48,521 nt of DNA from Bacteroidota bacterium (GTDB lineage: Bacteria > Bacteroidota > Bacteroidia > Cytophagales > Spirosomataceae): positions 1-48,521 of the forward strand of contig JAIUOF010000012.1 in NCBI GenBank assembly GCA_020161355.1, given 5' to 3'. Numbering within the stretch: the first letter of the stretch is position 1; every line of letters begins with the position of its first letter. Below the pieces are notes generated by a model, which saw only the letters and a list, made by a program, of their open reading frames with translations, was not told the DNA's origin and did not search any database. The translations under genes were made by a program, and so were the position numbers. This document shows, piece by piece, positions 8,234 to 15,224 of this stretch.

Positions 8234-9937
8234 TCATAATTCTTTGCTCTTCAAAAGCTCAACAGCATGGTTTGCTGCACGAGCCGTAAGAGCCATATAA
8301 GTGAGCGAGGGGTTCTGCGTGCTGGTTGAGGTCATGCAGGCTCCATCTGTCACAAAGACATTCTTACAATGGTGTAACTGATTCCATTCGTTAAGCAGAG
8401 AATTTTTAGGGTCTTTGCCCATTCTTACACCGCCCATTTCGTGTATGTCAGAGCCGGGGTTAGCACCGGTATCCACTGCTGAGATATTTTTGAAACCGGC
8501 CAAAGTAAACATTTCGGTGATTTGCTGTTTGAAATCCTCAGTCATTTTATCGTCATTCTCAGTCCAACGGGCCGAAAGGATGATTTTCGGGATACCATAT
8601 TTGTCTTTTTGGTCTGTTGAAAGTCTGACGTGATTTTTTTCAATAGGTACCGACTCCCCCTGCATCCAGGCACTGATATGCCAGTCTCCCAATTTTGGAT
8701 ATAAAATAGAAGCCTTTAAGCCATCACCCAATAAGCTGTGATCAGCGTTGGCCGACCTGCCCCCTCCAATTCCTATCGAATAGCCCCTTAAAAAGTCAGT
8801 TTCTTGTTTCATTACGTTTCTGAACCGAGGCATATAGGCAGAACCCGGATTTTTTCCGTCAGTTTTTTTGTCTTTTAAACCCTCAAATGATGCATTGGCT
8901 TTACCGCGATAATTATGGCTTGACAAATATTTTCCCAGCAATCCTGAATCATTTCCCAGGCCGTTTGGAAAACGATTCGAAACAGAGTTTAGCAAAATGG
9001 CATTGGAGTTGATGGTGGAGGCATTTACAAAAATAATTTTTGAAAAAAAATCTATCATTTCACCCGAATTGCCATCAATTATTCTAACTCCGGTGGCTTT
9101 TCCTTTTTTTTCATCAAATATAATTGAATGAGCTACCGAGAATGGCCTGAGGGTAAGGTTGCCAGTTTTTTCAGCCCAGGGCAGGGTAGAGGAATTACTG
9201 CTAAAATAGGCCCCATATGGGCAACCTCTTACACAAAGATTCCGGTTTTGGCATTTGGTTCTGCCTTGTTCATTATGGATTTGTTGCGGATCGGTGATAT
9301 GGGCACACCTTGATTGAATTACTTGCCTGTCCTTATAGTTTTTGGCTACTGCCGATTGCAGATGTGATTCAATACAACTCAGCTCAAATGCCGGCAGAAA
9401 TTCACCGTCCGGCAGGTGCGGCAGGCCATCACGGTTACCCGAAATTCCGGTAAATTTTTCAACATAGCTATACCAGGGTGCCAGATCTTTATATCTGATG
9501 GGCCAGTCTATTGCAAATCCGTCACGGACTGGTCCTTCAAAATCAAAATCGGACCATCTTTGGGTTTGTCTTGCCCATAGCAGAGATTTTCCTCCTACAT
9601 GATACCCACGTGTCCAGGTATAGGGATGTTCCTGAATAAAGGGTTGCTCATCGGGTTTTATAGCCCAGTGGAGGGTTTCTTCTCTCATAAATGACCTAAT
9701 GTCTCCATACTGTTTTCTGGTTTCCAAAGGTACTTGTCCCCGGTGCTCAAATTCCCATGGATGTGTCATGGCGGTGGGGTAATCAGCCACATGTTTTACA
9801 TCACGTCCTCTTTCCAGAACCAGCGTTTTTAATCCTTTTTCACAAAGTTCTTTTGCCGCCCAGCCTCCACTGATTCCAGAGCCGATTACGATGGCATCAA
9901 AGGTGTTCTTTTTATTACTTTTTATATTTAAGTACAT
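8234..9937 (-). CDS. GMC family FAD-dependent oxidoreductase (gluconate/sugar dehydrogenase large-subunit type)
   Basis: A 567-aa protein with the N-terminal FAD-binding GSGISGG motif (about 19-25) and a following acidic end LVLERG. The C-terminal GMC half carries HEMGGVRMG and STSTQNPSLT, which hold the conserved His and Asn of the active site. A four-Cys-like stretch CQNRNLCVRGCPYGAYF in the middle is typical of the subgroup that works with a small subunit 3. There is no signal peptide of its own; the partner encoded 16 bases upstream (9954-10448) has a twin-arginine-like signal and may carry it to the periplasm. The likely reaction is oxidation of a sugar or polyol; the substrate is unknown. 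Confidence 0.9.
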   Translation of the reverse strand: MYLNIKSNKKNTFDAIVIGSGISGGWAAKELCEKGLKTLVLERGRDVKHVADYPTAMTHPWEFEHRGQVPLETRKQYGDIRSFMREETLHWAIKPDEQPFIQEHPYTWTRGYHVGGKSLLWARQTQRWSDFDFEGPVRDGFAIDWPIRYKDLAPWYSYVEKFTGISGNRDGLPHLPDGEFLPAFELSCIESHLQSAVAKNYKDRQVIQSRCAHITDPQQIHNEQGRTKCQNRNLCVRGCPYGAYFSSNSSTLPWAEKTGNLTLRPFSVAHSIIFDEKKGKATGVRIIDGNSGEMIDFFSKIIFVNASTINSNAILLNSVSNRFPNGLGNDSGLLGKYLSSHNYRGKANASFEGLKDKKTDGKNPGSAYMPRFRNVMKQETDFLRGYSIGIGGGRSANADHSLLGDGLKASILYPKLGDWHISAWMQGESVPIEKNHVRLSTDQKDKYGIPKIILSARWTENDDKMTEDFKQQITEMFTLAGFKNISAVDTGANPGSDIHEMGGVRMGKDPKNSLLNEWNQLHHCKNVFVTDGACMTSTSTQNPSLTYMALTARAANHAVELLKSKEL

Positions 9938-9953
9938 AATAAATCGCGTTAAA

Positions 9954-10448
9954 TCAAATGGTTACACATCCGTAAAAATGGCCGGGTGCCATTTCATAAT
10001 TGAGAAATTGGGTCATTACATGCTCAGAAGTACTGTAACCCTGAATGCAGAGGCTTTTGATAAGATTGATAGCGTCTCTTGTGGATTTTTCGGGCGATTT
10101 TTGCCAGGTTTCAATTAATCCAATTTTCTCTGATGTGTTTTTTTTGTCAAAATCTTGATTGCTGACCTCATTAAGAAATTCCTCTACGCTTTTCCTGACT
10201 TCGGAAGAATAACAATCGGCCAACATTTTTTCGATGAATTTGTCGATTTCCAAATCTTTTGCTCCGGGTATTTCACCTCCGGGAATTATGGCATCAACCA
10301 GTGCTGAAAGGGAATTTGAGTTGTCTTTTGACAGAAAAAAGTGTTTTTCTTCAAATAATTCTGAACGCCAGGAAGAAGCCCAGGAGGGCAATTGAGAAAA
10401 TGTAAGAATTGAAAAGCCAAGGTTTTTAAGGATAGTCCTTCTTTCCAT
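9954..10448 (-). CDS. Gluconate 2-dehydrogenase subunit 3-like protein
   Basis: A 164-aa protein. The N-terminus ERRTILKNLGFSILTFSQLPSW is a twin-arginine-like signal. The mature part starts with LVDAIIPGGEIPGAKDLEIDKF, a pattern typical of the gluconate-dehydrogenase subunit 3 family, and is then helical. It precedes the GMC gene by 16 bases on the same strand, so the two form an operon and probably a complex in which this subunit guides export or assembly. The lone C-terminal Cys (GHFYGCVTI) is of unknown importance. Confidence 0.85.
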   Translation of the reverse strand: MERRTILKNLGFSILTFSQLPSWASSWRSELFEEKHFFLSKDNSNSLSALVDAIIPGGEIPGAKDLEIDKFIEKMLADCYSSEVRKSVEEFLNEVSNQDFDKKNTSEKIGLIETWQKSPEKSTRDAINLIKSLCIQGYSTSEHVMTQFLNYEMAPGHFYGCVTI

Positions 10449-10475
10449 ATTTATTTAGGTTGAATAAAAAATGAA

Positions 10476-10505
10476 ATTAGGAATTTTTCTAAAAAAACTC
10501 CTAAT
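10476..10505 (-). terminator. Hairpin terminator downstream of the DUF5916 gene
   Basis: A perfect 7-bp stem ATTAGGA/TCCTAAT is extended by T/A-rich pairing around a short loop, about 23 bases after the stop at 10528. On the minus strand it is followed by TTCATTTTTTATT. It separates the DUF5916 gene from the start of the oxidoreductase operon. Confidence 0.5.
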
Positions 10506-10527
10506 CCATCTTAAAATTATTTCTTTT

Positions 10528-12987
10528 TCAACCTTTTCTCATCCAGCTTTTCATGGTGAGGTAATCAATAAAGTAAATCACTTTTACCGAGAAATTGTTG
10601 TTTTGGTCACTGCTTACCGTACTTTTCAAACTTGTAAGGTAAGAATCCGATATCAGGGCGTCATCGGTAACTGCAGCGTCTTTCCAAACGACATTAAGAA
10701 AACTACCGGGTGCAAACTGCCAGGTATATACCATGTCAACATTGAAATAATTAACATTTCTATGGTATTGATTGTCATTGCTTTTTGTAGTATTGAGTTC
10801 TCCCTGAGTGTCGAGTCTGAAAAATGCTTTATTGTCAACTTTGCTGTTATAATGCCGGGTTCTGAATGTAAGTCCCATTTTGTTGGTAAAGTTATATTTC
10901 AGAAAAAGCGTGTTTTCGATTGTTTTAACATCTCTTTTGGCAAAAAGGGGCAAATCCTCCGAAAAAGTAGTGAATCCTACACTATTGTACCTTGGCATGA
11001 ACGAAATTCCATGGTTTAGTGAGAATTTGGAATTGAATCTATAGGTTTGATTAAGCGATAAATCAACCGCAAACAGGTCATAAAAATTGAAATATTTCCT
11101 GAAGAAAGTTTCTGTTTGAATATAATATTTTTTTGCCGAATTGCTCTCAGTCCACATGCCAAGCAGGGCACTGTTACCCCTTCTGAAGAACGACCCTAAG
11201 ACTCTGGGTTCATAGAAATCGTTCTGAGAAGGCATGAAATCAGTAATTATACCAAACCAATGGAGTCTTTTGGTCTGGATATTTACATTGGTTTGAATTC
11301 TTGCATTTTGGTATTTTGTGTCAATTTCTCCAATGGGTGAATACAAACTACTATAGTTGATGTTAAGGTTATAGTTCATGCGGTTATAAAAACCTTTTGG
11401 CACCGTAAACCGGTATCCCATATAGAAATAATGATTGATGAAGTTATTATTGGTAAAATACCCGAGGTCATTATTGTTAAATTTGGTATCAGTAAGTGAT
11501 TGATTGTACTGAAATAAAAATCTGCCGCTGGTCTTTCCCATACCAAAGGTATGCGAATACCCCCAATCGGTTTTATCGGTATATTTCAGGTTGCTTACAG
11601 CAGCTTTACCTGTAATAAAGTAGGTGTTTTTCTTATCAAAAATACTAAACATGGCTGAGCTCACATTGGCATCATAGGCCGAACCTGCACGGGTTACATT
11701 CGAATTGAGAAACGTAATACTGGAGTTGTTTTTTAGGTTTTGGTCCAGCACAATCAGGCTATAGTTGGTGGCAGGATCGGTTTCATATTGTCTTACCTGG
11801 CCGGTCTCCATGTTTCTAATCTCAGCGTGCTGGGAGCGGGTGATGGCATTCAAAATTCCGATTCCAAGCCCTCCTTTGGTTCTCCCCGAAATCTTGGACG
11901 CATTGATAAGTTTTGATTCTGAAGGGTTATATATAACTTCTTCGTTTTCTTTTAACTGATCATAAACTTTTCCTGAATTGATAGGCGACCCGCCAATTCT
12001 CCGGGAATAAAAGAAATCACCTTTGTTGAATAGCTCGGTACCTTCGGTAAAGAAATTACGGTATTCGTTAAATTTTACTTCAAAGGGAGTCAGGTTGAGC
12101 ACCCGGTTGTCGCTTTGTACCTGTCCGAAGTCCGGGATAAGTGTAGCATCGAGTGTAAATGCCTGACTGATACCAAGTTTTAGATCGAGTCCGCCGGAAT
12201 ATTGGCTTGACCAGTTACTGTTTTTAGGATCTGAGCTGGGATAGTGATTTTGATACACCGAAAAGTAAGGAAATAATTGCAATCGCAGCGGCGGTTTTAT
12301 GTCTTTGATGCCTGTCCAGAAACCTTCCTGAGTGAGAAAACCATTTACGTTTATGTCAATTGGATTCCAGGTAAACTGTTGTTCGGTTTTTCTTTTCCTC
12401 CGGGTAATATTTATGCCCCAATCCTGAATGTTATCTTTACTAAATCTAATGGCTGAGTATGGCAGAAACATTTCAAATGTCCAGCCTTTTTCATGCAAAA
12501 TCACTTTGCTTTTCCATACCGCATTCCATGCAAAGTCCTCACCGCCATTATTGGAGTTTTGCGAGGAAGACATTTTGGCGTCCCATTGCTCTCCAAGTGG
12601 GGTCACAAAATATTCAAAGCCATTGAGTTTGTCTTTGTAGGTATCAAAAATGATCCCGATGTAATCATTGGTGCCAAATCCGTCCCGGCCGGTGAGTTCA
12701 CGGGAAACGCTGTCGATGGTGCGTTCGTGGCAGATTCCGCCAAAATAAATCCCTTCATCGTCGTACATAATGTAGGCCTCGGTATGGTTTCCATGTTCTT
12801 CTTTACGGCCCATTACAGGTCTGAACTCCACCAATTCGTCAAACCTTGCCGCATCTTTCCAGGCGGGTTCGTCTATTTTTCCGTCAATCGTAACTTTCTG
12901 TGAAGTCTTTTTGGCAGGAATGTTTTTCGGGGCTGTCTGGGCATATGCAGAACCAGCCGCCATTAAGATTAATAATAGCTTTTTCAA
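10528..12987 (-). CDS. Outer-membrane protein with N-terminal CBM9-like domain and DUF5916 barrel
   Basis: The TTG at 12987 is chosen. It gives a compact signal peptide (KKLLLILMAAGSAYAQ), while the longer frame to 13023 would begin inside an exact -7 promoter box (13021-13028). The product has about 819 aa. After the signal, KVTIDGKIDEPAWKDA and FVTPLGEQWDAK mark a family-9 carbohydrate-binding-like domain (about 25-215). The remaining 600 residues are rich in aromatic-ended beta strands (for example SGRFLFQYNQSL) and fit the DUF5916 outer-membrane barrel. The function is unknown. Proteins of this family are common in Bacteroidota and often encoded near peptidases or hydrolases. It is a single gene with terminator at 10476-10505. 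Confidence 0.85.
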   Translation of the reverse strand: MKKLLLILMAAGSAYAQTAPKNIPAKKTSQKVTIDGKIDEPAWKDAARFDELVEFRPVMGRKEEHGNHTEAYIMYDDEGIYFGGICHERTIDSVSRELTGRDGFGTNDYIGIIFDTYKDKLNGFEYFVTPLGEQWDAKMSSSQNSNNGGEDFAWNAVWKSKVILHEKGWTFEMFLPYSAIRFSKDNIQDWGINITRRKRKTEQQFTWNPIDINVNGFLTQEGFWTGIKDIKPPLRLQLFPYFSVYQNHYPSSDPKNSNWSSQYSGGLDLKLGISQAFTLDATLIPDFGQVQSDNRVLNLTPFEVKFNEYRNFFTEGTELFNKGDFFYSRRIGGSPINSGKVYDQLKENEEVIYNPSESKLINASKISGRTKGGLGIGILNAITRSQHAEIRNMETGQVRQYETDPATNYSLIVLDQNLKNNSSITFLNSNVTRAGSAYDANVSSAMFSIFDKKNTYFITGKAAVSNLKYTDKTDWGYSHTFGMGKTSGRFLFQYNQSLTDTKFNNNDLGYFTNNNFINHYFYMGYRFTVPKGFYNRMNYNLNINYSSLYSPIGEIDTKYQNARIQTNVNIQTKRLHWFGIITDFMPSQNDFYEPRVLGSFFRRGNSALLGMWTESNSAKKYYIQTETFFRKYFNFYDLFAVDLSLNQTYRFNSKFSLNHGISFMPRYNSVGFTTFSEDLPLFAKRDVKTIENTLFLKYNFTNKMGLTFRTRHYNSKVDNKAFFRLDTQGELNTTKSNDNQYHRNVNYFNVDMVYTWQFAPGSFLNVVWKDAAVTDDALISDSYLTSLKSTVSSDQNNNFSVKVIYFIDYLTMKSWMRKG

Positions 12988-13020
12988 AAGAATAAATGAT
13001 TTTATAGAGTAATAGCCAGG

Positions 13021-13028
13021 CAAAAGTA
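13021..13028 (-). promoter_or_regulatory. Bacteroidota-type -7 box for the DUF5916 gene
   Basis: The minus strand reads TACTTTTG, an exact TAnnTTTG match, 34 bases upstream of the preferred TTG start at 12987. Its position argues against translation starting at the TTG inside the box (13023). Confidence 0.5.
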
Positions 13029-13140
13029 TTCACAGGAATATTCTTTGCCAATTAAAAAATGTTAAACGGTCTTTCTATAAGATTTATTGAGAAAGATGAA
13101 TTTTAAATTGTTAAGGTTGCAGAAATAAGGAAAAATGATT

Positions 13141-14121
13141 TCAGCCACCGATAGTCGTCATACTTTCGTGTATGGTGCTTGAACGTTGATTTTCAGCTTC
13201 AAAACCATCCTTTGCACGGTGTTGAAATGCATTCAAAATTTTGTTGGAAATCAGTTCATCATCGGCATTATTGCGAAGCAAATCACGAAGGTTAAGAGAG
13301 GCGTCGGCGTAGAGGCAAGTTTTGAGATCACCAATGGGTGTGATACGCATGCGGTTGCACGTACCACAAAAAGTGCGGCTATAGGCGGCGATTATCCCGA
13401 TATTTCCTTTAAATCCGGGGATGTTGTAGTTGTATGAAGTTGAAAATGCCTCATCCTGAATTTTAGAAATACCGGGGTATTGGCTTTTTATTTTATCCAG
13501 GATTTTTTGATAGGAAAGAAAATACTCAGGTTTTTCGCCTTCACCGTTAAAAGGCATCTCTTCGATAAACCTAACATCCACCGCCTGGTTTCTGGCTAAT
13601 TCAATGAGGGAGAAAATGTCTTCTTCATTTTTGCCGGCCATCATTACCGAGTTGATTTTGAGTGGAATATTGTGCTCCAGGATAGCCTCGTAAGTTTTCA
13701 TCACATTGGGTAGCTCATCACGCCGGGTCATTTCTAAAAAACGCTTGCGGTCGAGTGAATCGAGGCTCAGATTGATGGCCGAAATACCCATGCGTTTCAG
13801 TTCCGGCACATAAGGAGCCGTCAATACGCCGTTGGTGGTGAGGTTGATTTTTTCGATTCCCGGGATTTCAGAAAGTTTCCAAAGGAATGCCATCAGGTCT
13901 TTTCTTACAAAAGGCTCCCCGCCCGTGATTCTTACTTTGCTAATGCCCATTTTCGCCAGAATACTCACCAGCCTGATCATTTCTTCATAAGACAAAAGGT
14001 GGTTTTTGGGCAAAAATTCTATGCCCTCATGAGGCATGCAGTAAAAACAACGGAGGTTGCACCGGTCAGTCACTGCCAATCGGAGATAGTTTATGGGGCG
14101 GCCGTGGTTGTCGGTGAGCAA
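13141..14121 (-). CDS. moaA: GTP 3',8-cyclase MoaA (molybdenum cofactor biosynthesis)
   Basis: A 326-aa radical SAM enzyme that converts GTP to 3',8-cyclo-GTP, the first step of molybdopterin synthesis. The N-terminal [4Fe-4S] site is C-N-L-R-C-F-Y-C (residues about 22-29), followed by RITGGEPFVRKDL. The second cluster is in the C-terminal FCGTCNRMRITPIGDLKTC. The protein ends in the conserved Gly-Gly. All key residues are present and the length is normal. The other Moco genes of the window, moaC and mobA, are 24 kb away. The start lies 27 bases after the toxin gene stop on the same strand, so read-through from the toxin/antitoxin operon is possible. Confidence 0.96.
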   Translation of the reverse strand: MLTDNHGRPINYLRLAVTDRCNLRCFYCMPHEGIEFLPKNHLLSYEEMIRLVSILAKMGISKVRITGGEPFVRKDLMAFLWKLSEIPGIEKINLTTNGVLTAPYVPELKRMGISAINLSLDSLDRKRFLEMTRRDELPNVMKTYEAILEHNIPLKINSVMMAGKNEEDIFSLIELARNQAVDVRFIEEMPFNGEGEKPEYFLSYQKILDKIKSQYPGISKIQDEAFSTSYNYNIPGFKGNIGIIAAYSRTFCGTCNRMRITPIGDLKTCLYADASLNLRDLLRNNADDELISNKILNAFQHRAKDGFEAENQRSSTIHESMTTIGG

Positions 14122-14147
14122 TGTTTGAAATGTTTAATATTGAAATT

Positions 14148-14429
14148 TTATTTTGGAGGAAATTTCTTGTAAATATCTCCCCTGCTTAATACTGTCAGGA
14201 TTATTACTTGGGGTGCAATGTATTCCAATCCTATTCGGTAAGAACCCACTCTTATACGATAATAGTTCTCTTCAGCCGACTGACCCTCCATTCTTTTTAT
14301 GTCGATTCGGGCATTTTGGAGGCTATCTACACGCTCCAATTCGTCTAAAATGGCTTTTATTGAGGTCTGGACTTTTGCAGGCAACTTTGCTACTTCCTTG
14401 ATAAACTGCTTTTTAAGAATTATTTCCAC
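14148..14429 (-). CDS. RelE/ParE-superfamily toxin
   Basis: A 93-aa basic protein with the RelE/ParE layout: an N-terminal strand (MEIILKKQFIKEVAKLP), a helical hairpin, then YRIRVGSYRIGLEY and VIILTVLSRGDIYKKFP. The central RIRVGSYRI is highly characteristic of RelE-type folds. It probably cleaves mRNA or binds another translation target, which is inference from fold. Its start overlaps the end of the upstream HTH gene by 10 bases, giving an antitoxin-first operon. Intact. Confidence 0.85.
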   Translation of the reverse strand: MEIILKKQFIKEVAKLPAKVQTSIKAILDELERVDSLQNARIDIKRMEGQSAEENYYRIRVGSYRIGLEYIAPQVIILTVLSRGDIYKKFPPK

Positions 14430-14713
14430 CCAAGTTCTCTTTTGGCTTCATCGTAAGAAACGTTTTCATCGTTTTTCAATGCCCGCATCTTTTCAAGCAT
14501 AAAAAACGCCTCCACATCTTCATTGTTGATTACCTTCAAGAGCTTTTCGGCATCTTCGAGACTGAAAGATTTTCTTTTGATTTTTGCAGAAAACGCCTGC
14601 GGTGAAATGCCCAATTTACCCGCAATATAGTCTTTCCTATACCCCGAAATATTGATCGCGGCAGGCAAATTTGCCAATATGCTTTTATAGTTTAAAATCG
14701 TTTCTGTAACCAT
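14420..14713 (-). CDS. HTH antitoxin of the RelE-like toxin
   Basis: A 97-aa protein with a helix-turn-helix at about residues 24-48 (YRKDYIAGKLGISPQAFSAK) and an acidic C-terminal half (NNEDVEAFFMLEKM, YDEAKRELGWK) that could wrap the toxin. Gene order, the 10-base overlap with the toxin gene and the size support a type II antitoxin. An exact -7 box lies 17 bases upstream (14730-14737), and the protein is likely to repress this promoter. Confidence 0.8.
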   Translation of the reverse strand: MVTETILNYKSILANLPAAINISGYRKDYIAGKLGISPQAFSAKIKRKSFSLEDAEKLLKVINNEDVEAFFMLEKMRALKNDENVSYDEAKRELGWK

Positions 14714-14729
14714 ACAATGATATTTCTGT

Positions 14730-14737
14730 CAAAAATA
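14730..14737 (-). promoter_or_regulatory. -7 box of the toxin/antitoxin operon
   Basis: The minus strand reads TATTTTTG, an exact TAnnTTTG match just upstream of the antitoxin ATG at 14713. The flanking sequence is extremely AT-rich. Confidence 0.45.
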
Positions 14738-14783
14738 ATAAATTAAATTGTTAATTATAATAAACAGAATCGTTAATTTTTAA

Positions 14784-15224
14784 TTACGCCCCTATGCAAT
14801 TTACTTGAGTGGCAAGGAAATACCCAATTAAACCGGCCACTGCCATCAATAAACCATAAAACGGCCAAATGGATTTTGACCCAAACTGAAAAAATATATC
14901 CAGGCTGCCATTGGGGTTTTCGATATCATAGATATTTTCAATTGTAATTTTGTTTTCTTTATATCTGGTTTTGAGTTTATTGTATTGCTCACGATAGAAA
15001 GTTTCCAATGCCAGATAGTACATGTCGATATACATCAAGGGCAAAACAGGTAAGATTAATATATACCAGGGGATAAGTACCGTTTTAGAGCTAAAAACCA
15101 ACAATGCCGAAACCAGACTGATAGCCCAGGTTTTGGTGTTACGGCTGTTTTCCGACATGCGTTTAATGAGCTCCTGAATCATGCTCATCTGGTGGTGTAG
15201 GGCTGTTTGGAGGGTTGAATCCAT
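14784..15224 (-). CDS. Small integral membrane protein, putative partner of the Roc-TIR protein
   Basis: Up to 146 aa. Hydrophobic segments lie at about 33-47, 50-73 and 117-140. Between the second and third is a soluble stretch of about 40 residues beginning YYLALETFYREQYNKLKTRYKE. An aromatic-rich helix of this kind directly after a membrane hairpin resembles small membrane proteins encoded next to TIR or nucleotide-sensing effectors in bacterial conflict systems; this is recalled similarity and was not searched. The reading frame starts inside the Roc-TIR gene (62-base overlap from ATG 15224). Internal ATGs at 15188 and 15182 would shorten the overlap. The overlap implies coupled expression and joint function, perhaps as membrane-disrupting effector or anchor. 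Confidence 0.7.
   Translation of the reverse strand: MDSTLQTALHHQMSMIQELIKRMSENSRNTKTWAISLVSALLVFSSKTVLIPWYILILPVLPLMYIDMYYLALETFYREQYNKLKTRYKENKITIENIYDIENPNGSLDIFFQFGSKSIWPFYGLLMAVAGLIGYFLATQVNCIGA

Noticed and set aside
10471..11019. Plus-strand open frame of 182 codons
   Set aside because: It lies antisense inside the DUF5916 gene, has no recognisable motif or signal and ends where the codon pattern of the real gene dictates; treated as a shadow frame.
12988..13023. Longer start of the DUF5916 protein
   Set aside because: The TTG at 13023 sits inside an exact -7 promoter box; TTG 12987 gives a normal signal peptide.
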